Below, piece by piece: positions 34,616 through 43,758 of a stretch of DNA of 64,000 bases. Each line of letters opens with the position of its first letter. Positions within the stretch are counted from its first letter, which is position 1. The stretch is from Vannielia sp. (lineage in GTDB: Bacteria > Pseudomonadota > Alphaproteobacteria > Rhodobacterales > Rhodobacteraceae). Under the pieces are notes generated by a model. The model made no database searches, was not told the DNA's origin, and worked only from the letters and a program-made list of their open reading frames with translations. The translations under genes and the position numbers were made by a program. The stretch is taken from contig NZ_JARGND010000009.1 in the NCBI RefSeq assembly GCF_029212645.1, forward strand, positions 1-64,000, in the 5' to 3' direction.

Positions 34616-35362
34616 ATGAACAAGCCATCAAATAAAAGGAGGCCAAGCATGGCACTTGATGGTGATAAACTGCGCAATCTTCGCGCTGCAAAGGGAATGT
34701 CCCAAGAAAAACTGGCCATATTGGCGAACGTCAATAAGCGCACGATCCAACGAGCCGAAAATGGCGATCCAGTTGGACTAGAAACTACTGCTTTTATCGC
34801 TGAGGCCGTAGGAGTTTCCCCTGCTTCTTTGCGAGGGCGACAGCCTGATCTCTTCGAAGTTGACAAAAAAGAGTGGGACGACGTCGTTTTGGTTCCTGTC
34901 AATTCTGGGCGGCGTGTCATTGACGCGTTGCGTTCAAGCTACGACGCAGAAATTTCATTCGACGTGGAGCCAACCCAAGACAACATCGAACCATTAGCGA
35001 AGCTTGCCGAGATGTTAGAACCGTTCAATCCTGATCCATGGGAAAACCCATTCGAAAAGTACGAACCTGCGCAAGCTGAGGTTTTACAAAAGCAGGCAGA
35101 GGTGAATGCGCTTCTTCCGTCACTTATAGATATGGGCATTAATGTCTATTTGGGAGCGTACCAAGCAGGGCGGCAGACCCCATCATATGACATGTACGAA
35201 AGCATAATGTCTCAACACGTCAGAGCACCGATTGAGTCGGTTCCGGTTTCATTGGTGGTTGTAAGCGATACATCATCATCGCACCTTTTGAGGAAGCCTG
35301 ACGATGTTTACAGGGAACCCAAGGGCAACCCCGTAGACTTGGACGACGACATTCCGTTCTAA
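34616..35362 (+). CDS. XRE-family helix-turn-helix regulator with unassigned C-terminal domain
   Basis: GDKLRNLRAAKGMSQEKLAILANVNKRTIQRAENGDPVGLETTAFIAEAVGVSPASLRG. Confidence 0.82.
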   Translation: MNKPSNKRRPSMALDGDKLRNLRAAKGMSQEKLAILANVNKRTIQRAENGDPVGLETTAFIAEAVGVSPASLRGRQPDLFEVDKKEWDDVVLVPVNSGRRVIDALRSSYDAEISFDVEPTQDNIEPLAKLAEMLEPFNPDPWENPFEKYEPAQAEVLQKQAEVNALLPSLIDMGINVYLGAYQAGRQTPSYDMYESIMSQHVRAPIESVPVSLVVVSDTSSSHLLRKPDDVYREPKGNPVDLDDDIPF

Positions 35363-35445
35363 GTTCGGGAGGCAGGTTTGAAGTGGGTCTTTTCGCTATT
35401 GCAGCGAATTCACCCTTTGTCCCGCCAAGCGGACATCAAGTATGC

Positions 35446-35475
35446 AAGGCTCCCGTAGATTTCTTCGGGAGCCTT
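35446..35475. terminator. stem-loop terminator
   Basis: AAGGCTCCCG-tagatttctt-CGGGAGCCTT downstream of the XRE gene. Confidence 0.6.
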
Positions 35476-35517
35476 CGCACTTACAAGGGGTTTCGCCGGA
35501 GGCTGCATCACGAAATG

Positions 35518-35547
35518 AAAAGGGCGGCCTCGGAGAGCCGCCCTTTT
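35518..35547. terminator. Rho-independent terminator between convergent genes
   Basis: AAAAGGGCGGCctcggagaGCCGCCCTTTT. Confidence 0.75.
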
Positions 35548-35566
35548 GCTTTGTGTCGGGTGCCGA

Positions 35567-38500
35567 TCAGGCGACGAGGGAGAAGTCGATGCCGATGATC
35601 AGTGGGTCGTGGTCGGAGGCGGCGATGGGGCCTTCGGCGTTCCACCCGGCGTCCTGGCCGTAGGCGGTGGAGTAGTTCAGCAGCGAGGGTTGGTTGGCGT
35701 TGATGTGCCACTCGGTGGCGCCGGTGATCAGGTCTGCCATGGTGGCATCGGCCAACGCCTGATCGAGCGTGCCTTGCTGGCCGTCAAAGACGTAGCTGTA
35801 GGCTTCGTCCTGGCCGATGAAGGCATCAATCAGGTCTTTCAGCCCCTCGTCGGTGAGGGTTTCCATCGAGTCTTCCTGGGCATAGCTGTTGAGATCGCCG
35901 AGGTAGATCACGTTGGTCACGCCGGTGCCATCAAGCCCGTAGGACTCAGACACCCAGGCTTCCAACTCGCCCGCGGCATCGTTGCGCACCTCGCTCCAGA
36001 AGCCCTGACCATCGCCCTGATCGAAGTTGGGATCGGCCAGAAGCGCCTCCATCGCGTCGGTGATGGCGGTGATTTCGGCGGCGGTGAGGCTGGCGGAATT
36101 GGCGGAGAGGTAGCTGGCCGCATCGTCGTAGACATCCTGCAACCCGCTGTCGCCCTTGGATTTGAAGTGCGACGACACCACGGTGAAGACATTGCCATCG
36201 CCGTCTTCAAAGGTGGCGGCAACCGAGGGGCGGTTCCTGTCATACTCGGCGAAGCTGGTGCCGATCAGCGCCGCGAGGCTGGAGGCCAGCGCGTTGGTGA
36301 CAGCGCCCGAGGCTTCGGCATAGTCGATGAAATCGCTGTAAAGCAGGGTGACGGCGCTGGCATCGTAGAGCACCCCGGCCATGATCGCATCGGTGCCGAC
36401 AAAGCCCTCGGTGCCGGTAGGATCGACGTAGGCGTAGCTGGCCCCGGTGCCAAGGAGGGTGGCCTCGGCGTTGAGTGCGGCGACCAGAGCCTCGGGGGCG
36501 GAGCCTGCGCCAAAGCCGCCGTTCTCGATTTCCTGGACGGCGATGACCTCGGCCCCGGTGCCGATGATCTCGGCCACCAGCCCCTCGGTTTGGGCGGCAA
36601 GATCGGCGGCGGAGGTGGCACCGCGCGGATCAAGATCGCCGTTGGGGCCGGTGGTGTTGCCGCTGGTATCAAGGGTGGTGAAGTAATTGAGCACGTTCAC
36701 CGAAGCGACCTGTAGGCCCCCGCCCACATCTGCCGGGGCGGCCTCGATCGCGGCGACGTTGCTGGCCTGGTCGATCTCAAGCTGCGAGGTGGCGATGACC
36801 TGATAATCGCCGTAGCTATAGGTCATCACGCCTTCGATCGGGGCGGTGAGGATGGTGCCGAGCGACAGCGCCGGGCTGGTTTCATTGAAGGTGTCACCGG
36901 CATCAAGGTAGCCGTTGCCGTTATCGCCCGGCCCGGTGTTGGGGATGAACTCGAAAGCATCGGGGTTTTGCGAGCTGTTGCCGTCTTCGATGATGAGCGA
37001 GTTGTTGGCATTGCCTTCGATCATCGCCGCCACCGCTGCCGCATCATCCTGCGGATCGAGGATTTGGGTGGGTTGAACCGGGGTGCCCGCGCTCACGGCG
37101 ATTTCGCCATATTGGGCGAGGCTGTAGTTTTGGGTGACGGTGAGCGGATCACCGGTGCCGGATGTGACCGAAACCATCATCCCCTCGACCGCCTCCAGAT
37201 CCTGCGCAATGTCGGGTGACAGGGTGATGGTGGTGGCGGTGGGCATTGTGGTGGTGGTGGAGATCAGCACCACATCGCTGACCGAGGTGATCTCGGTGAG
37301 GCCGAAATACTCGGTGACGGTGCCGGTGACTTCAACGATCTGGCCAACCGCGACAGTGTAGGCCCCGCCGGTATAAACGAAGATGCCCTCGGAGGTGGTG
37401 TCATCGCCATCGGTGTCGCCGTCCTCTTCCTGAAGCCAGAAGCCGCTGCCCTCGGTATAGGTGACGACCGCCTCAACCGTGATATTGGACACGCCGTTAT
37501 AGAGGCTTTCCATCCCGGTGCCCTGCACCTCGGAGATGAGCAGGAATTGGGAGGGGGGTTCGCCGGTGAAGTTTTCGCTGCCAGCGGTTTGAAGATCAGA
37601 CGACCAGTTGCCCAGATCATTGGCCTGAAGCGAGGTGCCTTCCACGGTGGTGCTATCCTCATAGGCCCCGATATCGGTGGAGGTGAGGCCTTCGTAAACC
37701 TCGCCAACGGCCCCCACCATGCTGCCCTCGTAAGAGAGAAACTCCAGCGTGGTGCCTTCGCCATCAATCAGCGCGATGCCATCGGGGGCGCCGTTCTGGA
37801 TGCTGCTGGGCGACCAGACGTAATAATCATAGCTGCCATCCGAGGTCATCACCATGTCGGCCACGTTGAGGCTGTTATAGGTGGTGGCGCCGTTGCCGTT
37901 GACCAGCTCAACCGAGTAGCCGCTGATATCGCCGCCCGCTTCAACGCGGATTTCAACAAACTCGCCGTCGTCCGCGCCTTGGTCATCGTAGTGGACTTCA
38001 TTGATGCGGATATCGAGCGACCCGCCGCCGCCGAAATCGCCGGAGCCGGGGCTGCCAAGATCCCCATCACCAAAGCTGGTGGTGGCCGCTTGCCAATTGG
38101 CGGCATTTTCATTGTCGGCGGCAGGGTCAATCACCTCCATCGAAGCACCGGAGGCCAGCGGGAAGCTGCCATCGTAAAACACGCTGTCCTCGATGCCGCC
38201 GGCGCTATTGGAGAGGATCACCTCATCGGCCGAATTGGCAAGGATGAAGCCGGAATACTGGTAATCCACCGCGACGCCGCCGTTGCTGGCGGTATCGGCG
38301 TTGTTGCCCAGCACAAGGTAGCCGCCCGCCGCCAAGATCAGCGGGCCGCCGTTGTTGATGGTGTGACTGTCGTTATCGGCGTCCTGGATCGTCCAGCCGT
38401 TGATGTCGATGTCATTGTCGGTGGTGTTGAAGATCTCAAACCACTCGCCCGCGCTATCGCTCACCGCCGAGGGGTTTGCCATGATTTCGGTGATGACCAC

Positions 38501-40033
38501 ATCGGTGGGCGGGGTTTCGACCGTGTCCGCGACGTTTACGGTGATTTCGGCGGTGTCAGACGCGCCGCACTGGTCGGTTGCGGTGACGGAGATATCGTAG
38601 CTGTTGTCCCCGTCGCTATCAGTGGGGGCCTCGTAATCGGGGGCGGAGGCGAAGGTGATTTCGCCGGTGGTGCCATCAATCGTGAAGTCATCGGCGTCGG
38701 TGCCCGAGAGCGTGTAGGTGAGCACATCGCCGATGTTCGGGTCAGTGGCGAGCACATCTGCGGCGACGGTGGTGTCATTCTCGGTGGCGAGAACCGTGCG
38801 CACCGCGGTGATGGTGGGCGCGGCGTTGGTGCCGGTGATGGTGACGGTCACGGTTGCCGTATCAGAGGTGCCATCGGTGCTGAGGGCGGTGTAGGTGAAG
38901 GTATCGGTCGCGGTTTCCCCCTCACACAGCCCGTCAAAGAGCGTGCCGGGATCATAGGTGACATCGCCGCCATCAAAGCTGACGGTGGCGCCAGCGCCAG
39001 AGGTTGGATCAACCGATGCGACGGAGAGAACGTCTGTTTCATCGGGGTCGGCATCATTGGCCAGCAGGTCTGCCACGGTGAGGACAACGGGGGTGGAGCC
39101 TTGGGTGGCGGCGGTATCATCAAGCGCCACAACCGGCTGGTTGAGGCCGTTGATGGTGATGTTGACTGTCGCGGTATCGGTTTCGCCCTGCGCGTCGATC
39201 ACGGTGTAGGTGAAGCTGTCGGTCGCGGTTTCACCCGCGCCAAGGCCGAGGTAATCGCCGCCGTAGGACACCGTGTAGGTGGCACCATCAAAGGCGACCG
39301 CGTAGCCATTGGCGGTGGTGGCATCGGTGCTGGTGATGCTGACGGTATCGCCATCAAGATCAGCGTCGTTGGAGAGCATGGTGGCGGCGGTGATTGTGGC
39401 CGGGGTGCTCTCATCGGTGGTCGTGGCGTCATCAATGGCGATGACACCATCGTTGCGGCCTTCGATGGTGACAGTAACGGTGGCGGTGGAAGTATCGCCG
39501 CAGCCGTCGTCGATGGAGTAGGTGAAGGTGTCTGTCGCGGTTTCGCCGTTGATAAGGTGCTGCCAGATGTCACCGGGATCGTAGGACACATTGGTGCCAT
39601 CAAAGGTGACGGATGCGCCTGAGGCGGAGCTGGCATCAACCGCGGTGATGGTGGGGGTCAACGGGGTGGTGGTGCCGCCGCCGTGGTGGCCCCAGAAGTG
39701 ATGCCACCAACCGTGATGCCCCCAACCGCCTTCGGTGGTTTCGCCGGGGATGTCATTGGCGAGAAGCTCGGTGCCGGAGATGACGAAGATGGCGTTTTCG
39801 TCGGTTGTGCCGCTGTCATTGATGGCCTCAGAGGGATCGCAGGTGTCTTCAGGATCGCAGCCGCCCCAATGGAAGCCCCCCCAGTTGATGCCGCCCCAAT
39901 TGAAGCCACCCCAACTGAAGCCGCCCCAACTGAAGCCGCCGTGATCATTGTTGTCGTCGCCCTGACCGTTCTTATGGTCATTCCAGCCGAACTTGTTGGA
40001 CGTGTACGAATTGAACTTGAAATGGCGCGACAT
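35567..40033 (-). CDS. ExeM/NucH-like extracellular endonuclease, multidomain (Ig/cadherin-like, lamin-tail-like, endonuclease/exonuclease/phosphatase)
   Basis: About 1488 aa; repeats GxGATVSFDGxxVTYDPG..., VVITEIMANPSAVSDSAGEWFEIFN, VASVNVLNYFTTLDTSG...GLVAEIIGTGAEVIAVQEIENGG, VIYLGDLNSYAQEDSMETL, DHDPLIIGI. Confidence 0.88.
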   Translation of the reverse strand: MSRHFKFNSYTSNKFGWNDHKNGQGDDNNDHGGFSWGGFSWGGFNWGGINWGGFHWGGCDPEDTCDPSEAINDSGTTDENAIFVISGTELLANDIPGETTEGGWGHHGWWHHFWGHHGGGTTTPLTPTITAVDASSASGASVTFDGTNVSYDPGDIWQHLINGETATDTFTYSIDDGCGDTSTATVTVTIEGRNDGVIAIDDATTTDESTPATITAATMLSNDADLDGDTVSITSTDATTANGYAVAFDGATYTVSYGGDYLGLGAGETATDSFTYTVIDAQGETDTATVNITINGLNQPVVALDDTAATQGSTPVVLTVADLLANDADPDETDVLSVASVDPTSGAGATVSFDGGDVTYDPGTLFDGLCEGETATDTFTYTALSTDGTSDTATVTVTITGTNAAPTITAVRTVLATENDTTVAADVLATDPNIGDVLTYTLSGTDADDFTIDGTTGEITFASAPDYEAPTDSDGDNSYDISVTATDQCGASDTAEITVNVADTVETPPTDVVITEIMANPSAVSDSAGEWFEIFNTTDNDIDINGWTIQDADNDSHTINNGGPLILAAGGYLVLGNNADTASNGGVAVDYQYSGFILANSADEVILSNSAGGIEDSVFYDGSFPLASGASMEVIDPAADNENAANWQAATTSFGDGDLGSPGSGDFGGGGSLDIRINEVHYDDQGADDGEFVEIRVEAGGDISGYSVELVNGNGATTYNSLNVADMVMTSDGSYDYYVWSPSSIQNGAPDGIALIDGEGTTLEFLSYEGSMVGAVGEVYEGLTSTDIGAYEDSTTVEGTSLQANDLGNWSSDLQTAGSENFTGEPPSQFLLISEVQGTGMESLYNGVSNITVEAVVTYTEGSGFWLQEEDGDTDGDDTTSEGIFVYTGGAYTVAVGQIVEVTGTVTEYFGLTEITSVSDVVLISTTTTMPTATTITLSPDIAQDLEAVEGMMVSVTSGTGDPLTVTQNYSLAQYGEIAVSAGTPVQPTQILDPQDDAAAVAAMIEGNANNSLIIEDGNSSQNPDAFEFIPNTGPGDNGNGYLDAGDTFNETSPALSLGTILTAPIEGVMTYSYGDYQVIATSQLEIDQASNVAAIEAAPADVGGGLQVASVNVLNYFTTLDTSGNTTGPNGDLDPRGATSAADLAAQTEGLVAEIIGTGAEVIAVQEIENGGFGAGSAPEALVAALNAEATLLGTGASYAYVDPTGTEGFVGTDAIMAGVLYDASAVTLLYSDFIDYAEASGAVTNALASSLAALIGTSFAEYDRNRPSVAATFEDGDGNVFTVVSSHFKSKGDSGLQDVYDDAASYLSANSASLTAAEITAITDAMEALLADPNFDQGDGQGFWSEVRNDAAGELEAWVSESYGLDGTGVTNVIYLGDLNSYAQEDSMETLTDEGLKDLIDAFIGQDEAYSYVFDGQQGTLDQALADATMADLITGATEWHINANQPSLLNYSTAYGQDAGWNAEGPIAASDHDPLIIGIDFSLVA
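39860..39940 (-). repeat. 15-nt tandem coding repeat encoding GGFxW units
   Basis: GGFSWGGFSWGGFNWGGINWGGFHWGG; DNA units like ccgccccaactgaag. Confidence 0.85.
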
Positions 40034-40360
40034 GGAACCGTTCTCCCTCGTGAAATAGGTCTCGTGTGACAGGTTTTGTGCATTATATTTGCGCAAAGCG
40101 TATCAGGATTATGACGTGGGAGAAGAGGGAGGGGCGAAAAAGCTGTGGAAACCTCGCCCCACGGTAGAGGGCGCTGATCCAGCCGTTTGTTTTAAGCTCT
40201 TACAGTGTTTGGTAAAATTACGCGAAAATGCGCGCGAGGGGGCCGGGACCGATGCGCAGGATATCGCTCTTATCAGCGCACAGGCAGCGGCTGGAGGCGC
40301 CTGCAAGCCTGTAACCGCCGGAGTGCGGCGGCCAGGCTTGGGGTGGCGTGCGCCTGGGGG

Positions 40361-41233
40361 TCAGGCGACGTTTTCGAGGGATTGGGCTGGCTGAACACCG
40401 AGGGCGCGGCAAATGTCACGCGTCAGGCCGGGGCGATTGAGGGTGTAGAAGTGCAAATGCTCGGCACCATCGTCGATCAACTCGGAGCACAGCTCGGTGG
40501 CCAGCGCGGTGGCGAGGATTTCTTCGCGCCCGTCCCGCTCGGCGGCTTCAAAGGAATCGGTCAGCCATGTGGGCACATAGGCCCCGCAGCGCGCGGCAAA
40601 GCGGGCGGTATTGCGCCAGTTTTCGATCGGCAGGATGCCGGGAATGATCGGCTTGGTGATCCCGGCCTTTTCGCAGGCGTCGCGGAAGCGAAAGAAGGTT
40701 TCGGCCTCAAAGAAGAACTGGGTGATCGCCTCATCGGCCCCGGCCTCGAACTTTTGTTTCAGCCATGACACATCGGCCCCATCGCCTGCGGCGTCGGGGT
40801 GCGGATCGGGGTAGGCCCCAACGCGGACGGTGAAATCGCCGGTCTCCTTGAGGGCGGTGATCAGCTCGCAGGCATCGGCAAAGCCATCGGGGTGCGGCTC
40901 AAACTTGTCGGCCCCTTTGGGCGGATCGCCGCGCAGGGCCACGATCTCGCGCACGCCGGCCTCATGGAAGGAGCGGGCGATTTCGAGGGTTTCATCGCGA
41001 GTCGCGTTCACGCAGGTGAGATGCGCGGCCACGTTGAGGCCGGAGGATTTATGCAGGGTCGCCACCGCCTCGCGGGTCAACTCACGGGTGGTGCCGCCTG
41101 CGCCGTAAGTCACGGAAACGAATGTGGGATTGAGCGGCGCAAGCACCTGCACCGTATCCCAAAGGCGGAAGGAGGCCTCAAGGTTTTGCGGTGGAAAAAA
41201 CTCGAACGAAACAGCGGGTGCAGGGGCGGACAT
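40361..41233 (-). CDS. metF: methylenetetrahydrofolate reductase
   Basis: VSFEFFPPQNLEASFRLWDTVQVLAPLNPTFVSVTYGAGGTTRE; ALRGDPPKG; GAYPDPHPDA; ITQFFFEAETFFRFRD. Confidence 0.94.
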   Translation of the reverse strand: MSAPAPAVSFEFFPPQNLEASFRLWDTVQVLAPLNPTFVSVTYGAGGTTRELTREAVATLHKSSGLNVAAHLTCVNATRDETLEIARSFHEAGVREIVALRGDPPKGADKFEPHPDGFADACELITALKETGDFTVRVGAYPDPHPDAAGDGADVSWLKQKFEAGADEAITQFFFEAETFFRFRDACEKAGITKPIIPGILPIENWRNTARFAARCGAYVPTWLTDSFEAAERDGREEILATALATELCSELIDDGAEHLHFYTLNRPGLTRDICRALGVQPAQSLENVA

Positions 41234-41306
41234 AAGTAACCTCGGGGCGATTCTTGGGCATATCTGGTCGGTTTTGGTTGTCGCAAATCCGGCTTTGTGA
41301 AACAAG

Positions 41307-41332
41307 CTCATAACTCTCAACACCATTATGAG
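41307..41332. promoter_or_regulatory. candidate LysR-type operator in metF/LysR intergenic region
   Basis: CTCATAA-N12-TTATGAG perfect 7-bp inverted repeat. Confidence 0.5.
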
Positions 41333-41338
41333 TTTCGG

Positions 41339-42256
41339 ATGCATATCGAATTTCGCCATTTGCGCTCGGTGCGGGCGATCCATCAGGCCGGTGGTCTGGC
41401 CAAGGCGGCTGATATCCTGCACATCACCCAAAGTGCGCTGAGCCATCAGATCAAGGGACTGGAAGACCAGGTTGGGGTGGAGCTGTTTGTGCGCCGCTCC
41501 AAGCCCATGAAGCTGTCTGCCGCCGGGCAGAGGCTGTTGAAGCTGGCCGAGCGCATCCTGCCGGAGATCGAGGCGCTTGAGGCGGATTTTACCGCGCTCA
41601 AAAGCGGCAAGACCGGGCGGCTGCATATCGCGATTGAGTGCCACGCCTGCTTTGAGTGGCTGTTCCCGGTGCTGGAAACCTTCCGCAAGGCCTGGCCGGA
41701 TGTGGATGTGGATATCCGCCCCGGACTGGCCTTTGGCGCGCTAACGGCGCTCCAGCGCGAGGAGGTGGATCTGGTGATCTCCTCCGATCCCGAGGCGCTG
41801 GACGGCGTGACCTTCATGCCACTGTTCGACTATGAGCCAACCTTCGTGGCCGCCGCAACGCATCCGCTGGCCCAAAAGGCATGGATCGCGCCGGAGGATT
41901 TCCGCGACGAAACGCTCATCACCTACCCGGTGGAGCCGGCGCGGCTGGATGTTTTCTCGCAGTTTCTGACGCCCGCCAAGGTGCAGCCGCGCCATGTGCG
42001 CCAATCGGAGCTGACGGCGGTGATCCTGCTGCTGGTCGCCTCGGGGCGGGGGGTTTCGGTGCTGCCCGATTGGGTGCTGCGCGAGGCACGGGGCTCTCGT
42101 GACTATATCACCCGCCCGCTGACCGAAGGCGGGCTGACCCGGCGGCTTTATGCGGCGGTGCGCGATGAGGATGTGACTAAACCCTATATGGCGCATGTGC
42201 TGCGTCTGGCCCGCACCGAACCGCTGAAACTGCAACGCGCGGTGGCCGAGGTTTAG
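41339..42256 (+). CDS. metR: LysR-family regulator, MetR-like
   Basis: MHIEFRHLRSVRAIHQAGGLAKAADILHITQSALSHQIKGLEDQVGVELFVRRSKPMKLSAAGQRLL; divergent from metF. Confidence 0.85.
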   Translation: MHIEFRHLRSVRAIHQAGGLAKAADILHITQSALSHQIKGLEDQVGVELFVRRSKPMKLSAAGQRLLKLAERILPEIEALEADFTALKSGKTGRLHIAIECHACFEWLFPVLETFRKAWPDVDVDIRPGLAFGALTALQREEVDLVISSDPEALDGVTFMPLFDYEPTFVAAATHPLAQKAWIAPEDFRDETLITYPVEPARLDVFSQFLTPAKVQPRHVRQSELTAVILLLVASGRGVSVLPDWVLREARGSRDYITRPLTEGGLTRRLYAAVRDEDVTKPYMAHVLRLARTEPLKLQRAVAEV

Positions 42257-42471
42257 CGACGTGTGAGTTGCGGCTGGAGACCTCTCGCGCGGGCCTTTGG
42301 GCCGCATTGCCTGCCGCGCCGGGGCGCTGCCGGTGCGCGAAAAATGGGTTAGGGCGCTGCACATGTGGGCGGTTCGGCGCGGCCCGTGTGCATTGCCAAG
42401 CCCCGCAGCCCTTGGCACCGCAGGCGATTGCGCCTATACGCCCGCATCTGAGCCACCAAAGGAGCCGGGCC

Positions 42472-43260
42472 ATGTCGGGCAGCGCCAATCTCAACACCAT
42501 GATCAAAGCCGCCCGCAAAGCCGGGCGCTCGCTGGTGAAGGACTTTCGTGAAGTTGAAAACCTTCAGGTTTCGAGCAAGGGACCGGGGGATTTTGTGTCT
42601 CGCGCCGATACCCGCGCCGAGGAGCTTGTGAAGGCCGATCTGATGGGCGCACGCCCCACCTATGGCTGGCTGGGCGAGGAAGGCGGCGGCGAAGAGGGCG
42701 AAGACCCGACCCGCCGCTGGATTGTTGATCCGCTGGATGGCACCACCAACTTTTTGCACGGTCTGCCCCATTGGGCGGTGTCGATTGCGCTGGAACACAA
42801 GGGCGAAATCGTTGCCGGTGTGGTTTATGATCCGGCCAAGGATGAGCTGTTCTGGGCCGAAAAGGGCATGGGCGCCTGGATGAACGAAACCCGGCTGCGG
42901 GTGTCGGGGCGCAACAAGATGATCGAATGCATCTTTGCCACCGGCCTGCCGTTTGGTGGCAATCCGGAGTTGCCCGAGAGCCTGCGCGCCTGTGGCCGCG
43001 TGCTGCCGACCTGCGCCGGAATTCGCCGCTGGGGCGCGGCCTCGCTGGACCTTGCCTATGTGGCCGCCGGGCGGCTGGATGGCTACTGGGAGCGCAAGCT
43101 CCACGCATGGGATATTGCCGCCGGTGAGATCATCGTGCGCGAGGCTGGGGGCTTTACCGAGCCGGTGCGCGAAGGCCGTTCGACCATTGACCACGGCGAG
43201 ATTATCGCCGCCAACCCGGATATCTTTAGCAAGTTCGCCAAGGAAGTGCGCGGAAGCTGA
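42472..43260 (+). CDS. suhB: inositol monophosphatase family protein (SuhB-like)
   Basis: GWLGEEGGGEEGEDPTRRWIVDPLDGTTNFLHGLPHWAVSIAL; LHAWDIAAGEIIVREAGG. Confidence 0.9.
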   Translation: MSGSANLNTMIKAARKAGRSLVKDFREVENLQVSSKGPGDFVSRADTRAEELVKADLMGARPTYGWLGEEGGGEEGEDPTRRWIVDPLDGTTNFLHGLPHWAVSIALEHKGEIVAGVVYDPAKDELFWAEKGMGAWMNETRLRVSGRNKMIECIFATGLPFGGNPELPESLRACGRVLPTCAGIRRWGAASLDLAYVAAGRLDGYWERKLHAWDIAAGEIIVREAGGFTEPVREGRSTIDHGEIIAANPDIFSKFAKEVRGS

Positions 43261-43282
43261 GGGCAGGCCCAAAAAGGGCAGA

Positions 43283-43346
43283 GCCTCCGGCGGGGATATT
43301 TAGAGCAAGAAAATGAGGTCATGCGCATTTTCTTGCTGAAAATATC
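43283..43346. repeat. third copy of GCCTCCGGCGGGGATATTT plus adjoining hairpin
   Basis: GCCTCCGGCGGGGATATTT at 43283-43301; GATATTT-ag-AGCAAGAAAATG...CATTTTCTTGCT-ga-AAATATC. Confidence 0.85.
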
Positions 43347-43392
43347 CAAATAAATCAAAAGAATGCGCCGTAAGGCGCGCAATTGGATCGCG

Positions 43393-43758
43393 CTATCGGT
43401 CGCTTGGGTGGTTGATGCCGTCGGTCCAGGGCACGGGCTCAAGATCGCGCGGGTTCACCCCTTCGATGCAGGCCGCGTTAACGCCGTATTCATTGGGGTT
43501 TGAGCGGCGTTGATGGTGGGTGTAGATGCCGCAGGTTTTGCAAAAATAGTGCTTCGCGGTGCCGGTGCCCCATTTGTAAAGCGTCAGGTTTTCGGCCCCC
43601 TTCACCACCCGGACATTGCCGAGCGGGGCCGATACGGCGATGGCGCCACGGCGGCGGCAAAACGAGCAATCGCAGCGCCGGGCCGAGGCGAGCCCCTCGG
43701 GCACAAGGGTGACGGCGAGCTCAACGGCGCCGCAGTGGCAGGTGGCTTTCAGGGTCAT
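43393..43758 (-). CDS. GFA/CENP-V domain protein
   Basis: MTLKATCHCGAVELAV...RRCDCSFCRRRGAIAV...HYFCKTCGIYTHHQRR. Confidence 0.88.
   Translation of the reverse strand: MTLKATCHCGAVELAVTLVPEGLASARRCDCSFCRRRGAIAVSAPLGNVRVVKGAENLTLYKWGTGTAKHYFCKTCGIYTHHQRRSNPNEYGVNAACIEGVNPRDLEPVPWTDGINHPSDR

Noticed and set aside
37547-39622. 691-aa plus-strand ORF rich in Gly/Val/Ile
   Set aside because: Lies wholly antisense to the nuclease gene; repetitive shadow ORF produced by GC-rich codon usage
41234-41338. SAM or other riboswitch upstream of metF
   Set aside because: Only 105 bp shared with a divergent promoter and no riboswitch-like conserved core or pairing recognised by eye; Infernal scan would decide
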